45,430 nucleotides of DNA from Anaerolineaceae bacterium. Lineage in GTDB: Bacteria > Chloroflexota > Anaerolineae > Anaerolineales > Villigracilaceae. The position numbers were made by a program, and so were the translations under genes. Where the stretch lies: positions 1 through 45,430 of the forward strand of contig VFKN01000151.1 in NCBI GenBank assembly GCA_009885525.1, in the 5' to 3' direction. Of this stretch, positions 7,043 to 15,682 are shown piece after piece. Numbering within the stretch: the first letter of the stretch is position 1; the number at the start of each line of letters is the position of its first letter. The notes below the pieces were generated by a model, which saw only the letters and a list, made by a program, of their open reading frames with translations, made no database searches and was not told the origin of the DNA.

Positions 7043-8578
7043 ATGAAAAATATTAGATCTGGCATCACCTTCGGTATTGTTGGCGGTCTGCTCACTTTCC
7101 TTTTTGGAGGCTGGTCAGTTGTGATTATCGGCTGCTTAATGGGCGTTGGTCTGGGTATGGGACTTGGCGCAAAACTGGAACGTAAAGACCCTGTGCAGAT
7201 TGCAATCTCCGTCCTTCCAACGGCTTTGGTTTCTGGTGCAATTCTCGTCCTGCTCAGCATATACCAAAATAGTTTTGTTCAAGAGGCAATCGGAAAACAC
7301 CCGGTTGAAAGCACCATTGTTTTGTATGGCAGCCTGTTGGGATTTTTAGGCGCTGTCTTATTTACGACATTGCTTGCTGCATTACATGGTCTTCCCGAAA
7401 AGCGGGAACAGCAATGGAAAATGGCGCTGCTTGCACTTCTCATTGTTGCCTTTCCCTTCGTAGATAAATTAACCTCGCTGCGTTGGACAGCCCAGATTAT
7501 TTTCGCCTTAATCTTCGTAATCCTGGGACTTGGTCTCAATATCGTAGTTGGATATGCGGGTCTGCTTGATCTTGGCTACGCAGCATTCTTCGCGATTGGT
7601 GCATATACAACAGGCATTCTCTCCTCTCCTCAGCACGGTATCTACATGAACTTTTGGCTGGTGATCTGGATCGCCGCCGGGATGGCTGCCATATGGGGAT
7701 TTATGCTTGGCGCGCCTACCCTGCCGCTTCGAGGTGATTATCTCGCGATTGTTACACTTGGTTTCGGTGAGATCGTCCCTGTTCTTTTCAAAAACTTAAT
7801 AGATGTAACCATTAAAGAACCGTTTACCTGTTGGATTCTGCCGGGGATTATTAATTTATTTGGCGCGAAAACTACAATGGCTTGTATTACACTCCTGGAG
7901 CATGAAGATTTGACCGCAGGTGAAAAAGGGATTAGCCCAATTGGCAGACCATACTTGCCATTCATCGGCGAGTTCAAATCCAGTGATCCCATCCCATGGT
8001 ATTTCCTGATCATCTGCATCATCATCCTATCCGTGTTTATCATCCGCCGCTTGCGCGACAGCCGCTTGGGACGTTCGTGGATGGCAATTCGAGAAGATGA
8101 ACTTGCCGCGGCACAGATGGGCATTGATCCGGTAAAAACAAAATTAGCCGCGTTCGCGATGGGCGCGACCTTCTCCGGTTTTGCGGGAGCATTCTACGCT
8201 GCTTACATCGCGGGTATTTTCCCGAGCGTATTCGATTTCAGCGCGTCCATCATTATTTTATGCGTGGTTATTCTGGGCGGTATCGGCAATATCAACGGCG
8301 TAATTGTAGGCGGACTTGTCATTATGACCGCTGACCGTCTCTTCCTGCCCGCGCTAAAGGACTTCCTCGCATCGTTATTGACGCACACTGTTCTTCCCTC
8401 AATTAGCAATCCTGTTGTGCAGCTCGCAGTCAAAGACAATGCCAACCCAATCCTGTATCGTTTCCTCCTGTTTGGTTTAACGCTGGTCATTATGATGGCC
8501 GTGCGCCCCGAAGGGTTGATCCCCAACGAGCAGGTGCGCGCAGAATTACATTCAGCCGAAGAAGAGACAAAGGAATAG
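7043..8578 (+). CDS. livM: Branched-chain amino acid ABC transporter permease LivM
   Basis: 511 residues. The LivM core runs from about residue 150 (LGLNIVVGYAGLLDLGYAAFFAIGAYT) through the EAA-loop SRLGRSWMAIREDELAAAQMGIDPVKTKLAAFAMGA to ILGGIGNINGVIVGG. The protein exceeds the usual 300-420 residues. The first ~150 residues add about four hydrophobic segments, and a loop of about 50 residues (region of 7830-7990) is inserted between membrane segments. It starts 12 bp after livH with an AGAGG site. Partner of LivH in the membrane pore. Confidence 0.91.
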   Translation: MKNIRSGITFGIVGGLLTFLFGGWSVVIIGCLMGVGLGMGLGAKLERKDPVQIAISVLPTALVSGAILVLLSIYQNSFVQEAIGKHPVESTIVLYGSLLGFLGAVLFTTLLAALHGLPEKREQQWKMALLALLIVAFPFVDKLTSLRWTAQIIFALIFVILGLGLNIVVGYAGLLDLGYAAFFAIGAYTTGILSSPQHGIYMNFWLVIWIAAGMAAIWGFMLGAPTLPLRGDYLAIVTLGFGEIVPVLFKNLIDVTIKEPFTCWILPGIINLFGAKTTMACITLLEHEDLTAGEKGISPIGRPYLPFIGEFKSSDPIPWYFLIICIIILSVFIIRRLRDSRLGRSWMAIREDELAAAQMGIDPVKTKLAAFAMGATFSGFAGAFYAAYIAGIFPSVFDFSASIIILCVVILGGIGNINGVIVGGLVIMTADRLFLPALKDFLASLLTHTVLPSISNPVVQLAVKDNANPILYRFLLFGLTLVIMMAVRPEGLIPNEQVRAELHSAEEETKE

Positions 8579-8587
8579 GAGGCTGAG

Positions 8588-9364
8588 ATGGCATTCTTCG
8601 AAGCAAAAGATATCACAATGACTTTCGGCGGTTTGACCGCTGTGAATAAAGTTAATTTCAGCATGGAAAAGGGCATGATCGCCAGCGTCATCGGCCCGAA
8701 CGGCGCTGGCAAGACAACTTTTTTCAACACGATCACTCGCGTCTATACCCCCACCAGCGGAGAAATGACTTTTGATGGTAATAGCCTGAATGGATTGAAG
8801 CCATTTGAAGTTACCAAATTAGGTATTGCGCGTACGTTCCAAAACATCCGCTTGTTCGCGAACATGTCAGCCATGGAAAATGTTTTGGTAGGGCAGCATT
8901 GCCGCCTGACTTCCAATCTGATCGGGCAGATACTTCACACATCAGCCACCATGAAAGAAGAAGCGGATGCCCGCGCCCGTTCGCTGGATATGCTCGAGTA
9001 TGTGGGGCTTAAGCGCAGCGACGCGCATGTTACCGCGAAGAATCTGTCTTACGGTTTACAGCGCCGCCTGGAAATTGCCCGCGCGCTTGCATCCCAGCCC
9101 AAGGTATTGCTTCTGGATGAACCCACCGCCGGTATGAATCCGAACGAAACCATTGACCTGACCAACTTCATCCAGCGTCTGCGTAAGGAACTTGACCTGA
9201 CCATCCTGTTGATCGAACATCACATGCGCGTGGTGATGGCGATCTCAGACCGCGTCTCTGTATTGGATTACGGCGAAAAGATCGCGGAAGGCACGCCTTC
9301 GGAAGTTCAGAAGAACGAACGTGTGATCGAAGCGTATTTGGGCAAGGGTACATCACATAAATAA
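8588..9364 (+). CDS. livG: Branched-chain amino acid ABC transporter ATPase LivG
   Basis: 258 residues. Walker A GPNGAGKT, the LivG-type GIARTFQNIRLF Q-loop region, a signature LSYGLQRRLEIARAL (LSYG in place of LSGG, common in LivG), Walker B VLLLDEPTAGMNP, and switch histidine in LLIEHHMRVV. AGGAGG precedes ATG 8588, 9 bp after livM. It powers transport as one half of the LivG-LivF heterodimer on the cytoplasmic face. Confidence 0.93.
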   Translation: MAFFEAKDITMTFGGLTAVNKVNFSMEKGMIASVIGPNGAGKTTFFNTITRVYTPTSGEMTFDGNSLNGLKPFEVTKLGIARTFQNIRLFANMSAMENVLVGQHCRLTSNLIGQILHTSATMKEEADARARSLDMLEYVGLKRSDAHVTAKNLSYGLQRRLEIARALASQPKVLLLDEPTAGMNPNETIDLTNFIQRLRKELDLTILLIEHHMRVVMAISDRVSVLDYGEKIAEGTPSEVQKNERVIEAYLGKGTSHK

Positions 9365-9379
9365 AAGGCGAGGCACACG

Positions 9380-10087
9380 ATGCTTGAATTAAAAGATGTC
9401 CACACGTACTACGGCAATATCCACGCCTTAAAAGGGATTTCACTCACAGTCAATGATGGTGAAATCGTCACGTTGATCGGTTCAAACGGCGCGGGCAAAA
9501 GCACCACGCTGCGGACTATTCAGGGTTTGAATAAGCCGCGCTCAGGGTCGGTTGTGCTTGACGGAGTTGAATTACACAAACTTCCGGCGCATCAGATCGC
9601 AACGCTTGGCGTTGCCCAAAGCCCTGAAGGACGTATGATCTTCCCGCGTATGACCGTGATGGAAAACCTTGAAATGGGTGCATACCTCCGTAAGGATCGC
9701 ACAACCTTCAATGAAGAACTTGACCATGTTTTTTCGTTATTCCCGCGTCTGAAAGAACGCATTTCACAAAAAGGCGGAACGCTCTCCGGCGGCGAGCAGC
9801 AGATGCTCGCGATGGGGCGCGCGCTTATGGCGAAGCCAAAGATCCTTCTTCTGGATGAACCGTCCATGGGGCTTGCGCCCTTGCTCGTGGAGTTGATCTT
9901 TGACATCATCAAGAAACTCAACGAGGAAGGCACCACCATTCTGTTGGTGGAGCAAAATGCGCTGATGGCGCTCTCGATTGCTCATCGCGGCTATGTGCTC
10001 CAGACCGGTGAGATCATTTTGAGCGACAGCGCTAAAAACCTCAAGAATGATGAAATGGTGCAGAAGGCATATCTCGGCGTTGAATAA
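9380..10087 (+). CDS. livF: Branched-chain amino acid ABC transporter ATPase LivF
   Basis: 235 residues. Walker A GSNGAGKS, LivF-type AQSPEGRMIFPRMTVMENLEMGAYLR, signature LSGGEQQMLAMGRALM, Walker B ILLLDEPSMGLAP, and H-loop region LVEQNALMALSIAHRGYVLQTG. The length is standard. Last gene of the liv operon, 15 bp after livG, and closed by the terminator at 10108-10148. Confidence 0.94.
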   Translation: MLELKDVHTYYGNIHALKGISLTVNDGEIVTLIGSNGAGKSTTLRTIQGLNKPRSGSVVLDGVELHKLPAHQIATLGVAQSPEGRMIFPRMTVMENLEMGAYLRKDRTTFNEELDHVFSLFPRLKERISQKGGTLSGGEQQMLAMGRALMAKPKILLLDEPSMGLAPLLVELIFDIIKKLNEEGTTILLVEQNALMALSIAHRGYVLQTGEIILSDSAKNLKNDEMVQKAYLGVE

Positions 10088-10107
10088 CAAATACTAAAGG
10101 ATGATAG

Positions 10108-10148
10108 AGCCCCGTTTTCCGCCGAAGGCGTGAGAACGGGGCTTTTTT
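10108..10148 (+). terminator. Rho-independent terminator of the liv operon
   Basis: AGCCCCGTTTTC (10108-10119) pairs with GAGAACGGGGCT (10132-10143) with a GC-rich inner stem CGCC/GGCG, followed by TTTTTT. Confidence 0.9.
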
Positions 10149-10156
10149 AAATTATT

Positions 10157-11311
10157 ATGAACCTACCAAACACAGCAGACATTGTCATTATCGGGGGCGG
10201 GGTGATGGGCGCAAGCGCGGCTTATCATCTTGCGTTACGCGGCATGAAGAATATCGTGCTGCTTGAAAAGGAAAATTATTTCGGCACCGGCGCAACCGGC
10301 AGATGCGCGGGCGGCGTGCGTTATCAATTCTCCACCGAGATCAACGTTAAACTTTCAATTGAAAGCCTGCCGATGATTGAGCGCTTCAAGGATGAGATCG
10401 GGCAGGATGTGAGTTATCGTCACTGCGGATATTTACTCGTCGCGACGAATCAAAACGATGCGAATATTTTCAAGCGCAACGTGGAAATGCAAAATAGACT
10501 CGGTGTGCAAACCCAACTCTTAAGCGGAGATGAAGTCCGCGCGCGCCTGCCCTTGATGAAATTCGATGACGCCCTCGCGGGAACTTTCAACCCCAAAGAT
10601 GGGACTGTTGACCCGAATAGTGTCGTCAGTGGATATATCAGCGCGGCGCAAAAAATGGGCGTGCAAGCCATCAGCGGCGCCGATGTGTTTGGAATCAAAT
10701 TGAGCGGCGGGAATATCGAGGAAGTGCAAACAAATTTGGGGGCGATCAAGACGCGTCAAATTTTGAACGCGGCGGGTCCGTGGTCTGGGTTGATCGCTCA
10801 AATGGCGGGCGTTCAAATTCCGCTTGTCCCGCTGCGCAGGCAGATGTTTACAACCAGCCCGTTGAAAGAAATCCCCGCTGATTTTCCGTTTGTGATTGAC
10901 TTTGCGAAGTCGCTTTATTTTCACCGCGAAGGCGAAGGTGTCTTGATTGGGATGAGCAATCAAAATGAACAGCCCGGCTTTGACCAAAACGTGGATGAAG
11001 ATTTTGAGCTGGTGAATTTGGAAGCCGCAATCGAACGTCTGCCGGTTGTCGAAAAAGCGAGCCGCGCTTCGCATTGGGCAGGCTTGTATGAAGTGACGCC
11101 GGACGCGCATCCGATTTTTGGCAGCACAAATGTGAACGGCTTTACGATTTGCACCGGCTTTTCAGGACACGGTTTTATGCACGGGCCTGTTTCGGGTAAG
11201 TTGATGAGTGAATTTATTTTGGACGGCAAATTTTCCACGTTGGATGTTTCAATGCTTGACTTTAAACGTTTTGAAGAAGGACGTTTGATTCAAGAGTACA
11301 ATGTGGTTTGA
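10157..11311 (+). CDS. FAD-dependent oxidoreductase of the DAO family (sarcosine/glycine oxidase-like)
   Basis: 384 residues. The N-terminal Rossmann motif IVIIGGGVMGASAAYHLALRG is followed by GTGATGRCAGGVR (the FAD-contacting ATGRCAGG stretch of sarcosine oxidase beta-like proteins), a central substrate domain, and near the C-terminus WAGLYEVTPDAHPIFG plus GFTICTGFSGHGFMHGPVSGKLMSE. It should oxidise an N-methyl or alpha-amino acid, releasing H2O2 or passing electrons on; the substrate cannot be told. No clear Shine-Dalgarno lies before ATG 10157, which sits only 9 bp after the liv terminator, so expression may depend on read-through. Proximity to the amino acid importer fits a role in amino acid breakdown. 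Confidence 0.85.
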   Translation: MNLPNTADIVIIGGGVMGASAAYHLALRGMKNIVLLEKENYFGTGATGRCAGGVRYQFSTEINVKLSIESLPMIERFKDEIGQDVSYRHCGYLLVATNQNDANIFKRNVEMQNRLGVQTQLLSGDEVRARLPLMKFDDALAGTFNPKDGTVDPNSVVSGYISAAQKMGVQAISGADVFGIKLSGGNIEEVQTNLGAIKTRQILNAAGPWSGLIAQMAGVQIPLVPLRRQMFTTSPLKEIPADFPFVIDFAKSLYFHREGEGVLIGMSNQNEQPGFDQNVDEDFELVNLEAAIERLPVVEKASRASHWAGLYEVTPDAHPIFGSTNVNGFTICTGFSGHGFMHGPVSGKLMSEFILDGKFSTLDVSMLDFKRFEEGRLIQEYNVV

Positions 11312-11389
11312 TAAAAACAAAGGATGAAAGATGAAGGATAAAGGATGAAGAATATTGCCTTTGCATTTTCTTCTTTGTGTTAAAAATGG

Positions 11390-11395
11390 TAGAGT
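11390..11395 (+). promoter_or_regulatory. Candidate -10 box giving a leaderless cinA message
   Basis: TGGTAGAGT (11387-11395) has the extended -10 form and ends 6 nt before ATG 11402. There is no Shine-Dalgarno, so transcription would be expected to start at or beside the ATG. Confidence 0.35.
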
Positions 11396-11401
11396 TAAAA
11401 A

Positions 11402-12568
11402 ATGACATCAGCAGAGATCATCACAATTGGAACGGAAATATTACTCGGCGAAATCGTCGACACCAACACGCGTTATATTGCGCGCAATTTTCGCGGGCTT
11501 GGCATCGACTTGTATCGCACCATCACCATCGGCGATAACGCGGATCGCATCGCGGAAGTCATTCGCGATTCTATGTCGCGCGCCGATATTGTCATCACAA
11601 CCGGTGGGCTGGGACCCACCATTGACGACCCCACGCGCGATGCGGTTGCAAAAGCCGTGGGCGTTGAAACTGAATTCCGCGAAGACCTGTGGCAGCAGGT
11701 CGTTGAAACCATCGGACGTTATGGGCGCACACCTTCCGAAAATCAAAAACGACAGGCGTATGTTCCGAAGGGCGCGCTGGGCATAAAAAACCCTGTTGGC
11801 ACTGCGCCGTGTTTTATTGTTGAATATCCCTCACCCCAACCCCTCTCCCAGCGGGAGAGGGGCGAAGGGGTGAGGGTCGTCATTTCACTCCCCGGCGTCC
11901 CAAATGAGATGGAACATGTTTTGCATGAGTCCATCATTCCTTATCTTCAAAAAAGATTCAGCCTTAACGAAATTATCAAAGTCCGCGTGCTGCATTGCGC
12001 GGGACTTGGTGAAGGCATGATTGATGAAAAGATCACTGATCTCGAAATGCTCAGCAACCCCACTGTGGGGCTCGCCGCGCATACCGGCGTTGTGGATGTG
12101 CGTATCACCGCGAAAGCCAAAAGCGAATCCGAAGCGAATGCGATGATCGCGGAAGTTGAAGCGCAGGTGCGTGAGCGACTCGGCAAAGTTGTCTTCGGCG
12201 CGGATGAAGATAAACTCGAAGAAGTTCTATTGGATATGCTGGCGAAACGCGGATTGACTCTCGTCGCGCTTGAATCAAATCTCGAAGGGATTCTGTCGCG
12301 CAAATTACCGCACGTGATTCTACGTGACGGGTTGACTCCAGCCGCGCTGCTGGAATCTCTCCGCGAAGTTCGTTCCACATCCAATACAAATATTGCGCTG
12401 GGCGTTGCCGCCTATGCCGATGACCGCTCCGCAGAAATGGCAATGATCACCCCGCGCGGCGAGAAGACTCATCACATCACATACGGCGGACCTCCGCGCA
12501 GTTTGACGCGTTGGGCAATGAACCTCGCATTCAATTGGTTACGCATGACACTTGAGGAGATGGAATAA
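11402..12568 (+). CDS. cinA: CinA-like protein, with in-frame palindromic repeat and degenerate C-terminal domain
   Basis: 388 residues. The N-terminal part (about 1-165) is a MoaB/MogA-like CinA domain: IITIGTEILLGEIVDTNTRYIA, ITTGGLGPTIDDPTRDAVAKA, then LPGVPNEMEH. A 49-bp palindrome (11828-11876) is translated in frame as about 16 residues (PSPQPLSQRERGEGVR) just before the conserved VISLPGVPNEM, so it adds a surface loop to a strand-turn region. The C-terminal domain, where CinA enzymes deamidate nicotinamide mononucleotide, reads LVALESNLEGILSRKL in place of the usual AESCTGG, suggesting loss of that activity. The family links to pyridine nucleotide recycling. No Shine-Dalgarno is present. 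Confidence 0.88.
   Translation: MTSAEIITIGTEILLGEIVDTNTRYIARNFRGLGIDLYRTITIGDNADRIAEVIRDSMSRADIVITTGGLGPTIDDPTRDAVAKAVGVETEFREDLWQQVVETIGRYGRTPSENQKRQAYVPKGALGIKNPVGTAPCFIVEYPSPQPLSQRERGEGVRVVISLPGVPNEMEHVLHESIIPYLQKRFSLNEIIKVRVLHCAGLGEGMIDEKITDLEMLSNPTVGLAAHTGVVDVRITAKAKSESEANAMIAEVEAQVRERLGKVVFGADEDKLEEVLLDMLAKRGLTLVALESNLEGILSRKLPHVILRDGLTPAALLESLREVRSTSNTNIALGVAAYADDRSAEMAMITPRGEKTHHITYGGPPRSLTRWAMNLAFNWLRMTLEEME
11828..11876. repeat. Palindromic repeat (family A) inside cinA
   Basis: Outer arms CCCTCACCCC (11828-11837) and GGGGTGAGGG (11867-11876) and inner arms CCCCTCTCCC (11840-11849) and GGGAGAGGGG (11853-11862) make a long cruciform-capable palindrome. A shorter relative is inside tlyA at 30135-30170. 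The reading frame of cinA is kept. Confidence 0.85.
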
Positions 12569-12570
12569 TA

Positions 12571-13557
12571 ATGCCCGCTCCGCGCCGCAAGAATGATTCC
12601 GTGTGGGTCGCGCTCGTGTGGGCGTTGAATATTTTTGGGCTGGGCGGAATCGCGCTTGTTGGCGTTGCGTATTGGGCATTGCAGCCGGTCTTTGCCGCGC
12701 CGCAGGAATCATCTTCGCAGCCTGTTTATTCCAATCAACTTCCTGCGACATATACACCTGTGGCTAACGGCGTATATTATCTGCCGACCGTGACTCCAAA
12801 TCCGCGCTCGACGATGATTGTTGTGGAAACGCCCACGCCTTTTATTCTTGGCGATGGAACGCTTCTGCGCCCGATCGGATATTCGGTGGAAGGCCGTCCG
12901 ATCGAAGTGTATACGTTTGGAAATGGACAACATCAGCGTATGATCGTCGCGGGTATTCACGGCGGTTATGAGTGGAATACCATCGCGCTTGCGGATGAAT
13001 TGATCAAGTATGTTTATGAACATCCGGATGTTGTTCCGGATGATGTTACGCTTTATATTTTGCGGAATTTAAATCCCGACGGTGACGCGCGCTCACATGG
13101 TTATGAGGGACGCGTCAACGATCACGGCGTGGATTTGAATCGCAACTTCCCCACCAATTGGGCCGCGACCTGGGATCGCGACGGCTGTTGGGATTACCTG
13201 CCCACCACCGGCGGGACAGGCCCCGGCTCCGAACCGGAGACGCAAGCGGTTATTAAATTCCTGCAAACACACAATGTCGAAGTGCTGATCAGTTATCACA
13301 GCGCGGCGCTGGGCGTTTTCCCCGGCGGCGAACCGTGGGAGAAAAATTCGATGCTGTTTGCGAAAGCGCTTGCAAAGGTGACCAAATATCCTTATCCGCC
13401 CCTTGATACAGGTTGTAAGAGATTTACAGGCACACTCGCCGACTACGCCGTGGAACTCGGCGCAGTTTCGGTGGATATGGAACTCTCCACGCATAAATAC
13501 ATTGACTTCGACGAAAATTTAAAAGCCATGAATGTTTTGCTAAATTGGGATAAGTAG
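12571..13557 (+). CDS. Membrane-anchored M14 family zinc carboxypeptidase (MpaA-like)
   Basis: 328 residues. One N-terminal membrane anchor (about 12-35), a Thr/Pro-rich linker, then an M14 domain: IGYSVEGRPIEVYTFG, IVAGIHGGYEWNT, LNPDGDARSHG, VDLNRNFPTNW, ISYHSA and VDMELSTH. Likely zinc ligands are His130, Glu134 and His243; Glu304 is the likely catalytic base. H-to-E spacing is HxxxE, one residue longer than the usual HxxE. MpaA-type enzymes cleave gamma-D-Glu-diaminopimelate bonds in peptidoglycan peptides. Anchoring outside the membrane fits wall-peptide processing, but the substrate is inferred. It starts 3 bp after cinA. Confidence 0.82.
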   Translation: MPAPRRKNDSVWVALVWALNIFGLGGIALVGVAYWALQPVFAAPQESSSQPVYSNQLPATYTPVANGVYYLPTVTPNPRSTMIVVETPTPFILGDGTLLRPIGYSVEGRPIEVYTFGNGQHQRMIVAGIHGGYEWNTIALADELIKYVYEHPDVVPDDVTLYILRNLNPDGDARSHGYEGRVNDHGVDLNRNFPTNWAATWDRDGCWDYLPTTGGTGPGSEPETQAVIKFLQTHNVEVLISYHSAALGVFPGGEPWEKNSMLFAKALAKVTKYPYPPLDTGCKRFTGTLADYAVELGAVSVDMELSTHKYIDFDENLKAMNVLLNWDK

Positions 13558-13613
13558 GTCAGGCTTGTAGCCTGACAGTGCCTTGAAAATATAACTTTTT
13601 GGAGGGTTGCAAA
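13558..13613. repeat. Small palindromic repeats between the M14 and amidohydrolase genes
   Basis: GTCAGGCT-TGT-AGCCTGAC (about 13559-13577) is a perfect hairpin, followed at about 13602-13615 by GGGTTGCAAACCC. Neither is followed by a T-run, so they look like dispersed repeats and not terminators. Confidence 0.6.
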
Positions 13614-13646
13614 CCCGCCCTACAAATAAAATAAAAAGGAGCATGA

Positions 13647-15620
13647 ATGACACAAAAAGTAGACACCCTTTTCACAAACGCCATCGTCCTGACGATGGAT
13701 GGAAAATTAAATCAATACGATCCCGGCGCGGTTGCCATCAAAGGTGACATGATCGTCGCAGTTGGCGCGCAGGAAAAGATCGTCCAGGAATATTCAGCCG
13801 ATGAAGTTATTGACTGTGACGGGAAAGTGCTCATGCCCGGACTGGTCAACGCGCACACTCACGTGCCCATGACGCTGTTGCGCGGGCTCGCAGATGACCT
13901 GCGCCTCGATGTCTGGTTGATGGGTTACATGCTGCCTGTGGAACGCGAATTCGTCTCCCCCGAATTTGTGCGCCTCGGCACATTACTCGCCTGCGCTGAA
14001 CAGATCCGCAGCGGCGTGACCACCTTCAACGATATGTATTTCTTTGAAGATGACATCGCCCAAGCCACCGCGGATGCGGGTATGCGCGCCGTCTGCGGTC
14101 AAAGCGTGATGAAATATCCCGCGCCGGATGCGCCCTCGTTTGAAGTTTCACTCGCCATGGCGCGCGCTTTTATCAAAAAGTGGAAAGGGCATCCGCTGAT
14201 CGTCCCTGCGGTCGCGCCGCATGCGCCTTACTCCACCACGCCCGAAATTCTGCGCAGCTGTGCCGAACTCGCCAAAGAGTTTGATGTGCCGCTGCATATT
14301 CACATTTCTGAAACCGCATTTGAAGTGGAAAATATGCGCAATGAGCAGGGCATGCCGGTTGTGCCGTATGTCAAAAAACAGGGATTGTTCGAAGCCAAAG
14401 TCATTGCCGCGCATTGTGTTCATATTGACATTGGCGAAATGCGCACGCTCAAACATGCGAACGCCGGTATCTCGCATAACCCGTCATCGAATCTTAAACT
14501 CGCTTCGGGATTTGCGCCTGTGCAAAAAATGCTCGACGTCGGATTGAATGTTGGCATTGGCACAGACGGTCCCGCCTCCAATAATGACCTCGACATGTTT
14601 GAGGAAGTGCGCCTCGCTTCATTTGTCGCGAAAGCATCATCCAATGACCCGACTGTTGTCCCCGCCGCGACTGCGCTGCTAATGGCAACCCGCATGGGCG
14701 CGCAGGCGCTTCACATGGGTGATATTACCGGCTCACTCGAAGTTGGTAAGCGCGCGGATTTAATTCTAGTAGATACTTCCTCGGTGCATAGCTCGCCGCG
14801 CTTTCATCGTGATCCGCATAACGCATATGCTCAACTGGTCTTCTCATCCAAATCCACCGACGTGACCGATGTGATGGTCAACGGCAAATGGTTAATGCGC
14901 GACCATAACCTGTTGACATTGAACGAGAAAGAATTGCTCATTCAGGCGCGCGAACTCGCGCAAAAAATAGATGCCTTCCTCATCACGCGTGAACAATCCG
15001 TACTTTCAAAATTGATCGCGCTCGGCGGCTCAATGGAACAGGAATCCTTCGAGGTGCAGATCAAGGTCAAGGTTGCAAATCCCGATGCCTTGATCGAAAG
15101 TATGACGCGCCCCGAGATCGAAATTAACGCCTATAAACATTATCATCAATACGATGAATACTACATGTTCGAAGATCTATCACAAGGGCGTTTGCGTTTC
15201 CGTGAAGATAATCTTATCAACACAAAAGGCGAATCAGAAAGTGTGCGCTCGCGCTTGACTTTGCTCGGCCAAAAACGCGAAGGCGAAATTCAAGATGTGC
15301 TGCTCTCGCGCAGCCGCTTCCTCGCGCCCGCTGTGCACACCTCGCGTTTCTATCGCGAATATTTCAAACCCGCAAAAGAAATCTCGGTTGAAAAAGACCG
15401 CTTGCGCTGGCATATCCAATATCGCGAGATTGATTTTTTCATCAACCTCGATCACGTCAAGCAGCCGGAGATGGGTTCCTTCCTTGAGATCAAAAGCCGC
15501 ACATGGAGCCGCAAAGACGCCGACCACAAAGCGCAACTCGTCAACGAATTATTAGACCTGCTCGGTGTCGGCAGCGCCGAAATCGTTACGCAGGATTATA
15601 TTGAAATACTGGCCGCGTAG
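13647..15620 (+). CDS. Fusion protein: MtaD/SsnA-type amidohydrolase with C-terminal CYTH domain
   Basis: 657 residues. Residues 1-440 form a complete amidohydrolase of the 5'-methylthioadenosine/S-adenosylhomocysteine deaminase type: metal ligands His70 and His72 in LVNAHTHVPMTLLRG, APHAPYS, HIHISET, AAHCVH, and GTDGPASNNDLDMFEE, followed by the usual C-terminal beta segment. A linker leads to residues about 463-657, which read as a full CYTH (class IV adenylate cyclase/thiamine triphosphatase) domain: FEVQIKVKV (family ExExK with the second Glu as Gln), LRFRED, RLTLLGQKR, FYREYFKP, VEKDRLRWHIQY and GSFLEIKSRTWSRKDA. An internal ATG at 15033 begins the CYTH part. AAAGGAGC precedes ATG 13647. 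What links purine salvage with a triphosphate-binding tunnel domain is unknown; the frame is continuous with no sign of sequencing error. Confidence 0.85.
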   Translation: MTQKVDTLFTNAIVLTMDGKLNQYDPGAVAIKGDMIVAVGAQEKIVQEYSADEVIDCDGKVLMPGLVNAHTHVPMTLLRGLADDLRLDVWLMGYMLPVEREFVSPEFVRLGTLLACAEQIRSGVTTFNDMYFFEDDIAQATADAGMRAVCGQSVMKYPAPDAPSFEVSLAMARAFIKKWKGHPLIVPAVAPHAPYSTTPEILRSCAELAKEFDVPLHIHISETAFEVENMRNEQGMPVVPYVKKQGLFEAKVIAAHCVHIDIGEMRTLKHANAGISHNPSSNLKLASGFAPVQKMLDVGLNVGIGTDGPASNNDLDMFEEVRLASFVAKASSNDPTVVPAATALLMATRMGAQALHMGDITGSLEVGKRADLILVDTSSVHSSPRFHRDPHNAYAQLVFSSKSTDVTDVMVNGKWLMRDHNLLTLNEKELLIQARELAQKIDAFLITREQSVLSKLIALGGSMEQESFEVQIKVKVANPDALIESMTRPEIEINAYKHYHQYDEYYMFEDLSQGRLRFREDNLINTKGESESVRSRLTLLGQKREGEIQDVLLSRSRFLAPAVHTSRFYREYFKPAKEISVEKDRLRWHIQYREIDFFINLDHVKQPEMGSFLEIKSRTWSRKDADHKAQLVNELLDLLGVGSAEIVTQDYIEILAA

Positions 15621-15626
15621 CGCTCA

Positions 15627-15660
15627 GCCGCCGTCCTCGGCGGCGGGGACGCCGCCGAGA
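15627..15660. repeat. GC-rich palindrome between mtaD-CYTH and accC
   Basis: CTCGGCGGC-GGGGAC-GCCGCCGAG (about 15635-15658) is a perfect hairpin with a further GCCGCCG arm on the left. It has no T-run, so it is a repeat or processing site more than a terminator. Confidence 0.6.
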
Positions 15661-15682
15661 GCAACTTATCAAAGAGTGAATC

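Noticed and set aside
11828..11876. Sequencing or assembly artefact in cinA
   Set aside because: The frame is kept on both sides and the same repeat family occurs in frame in tlyA, so a real insertion is more likely.
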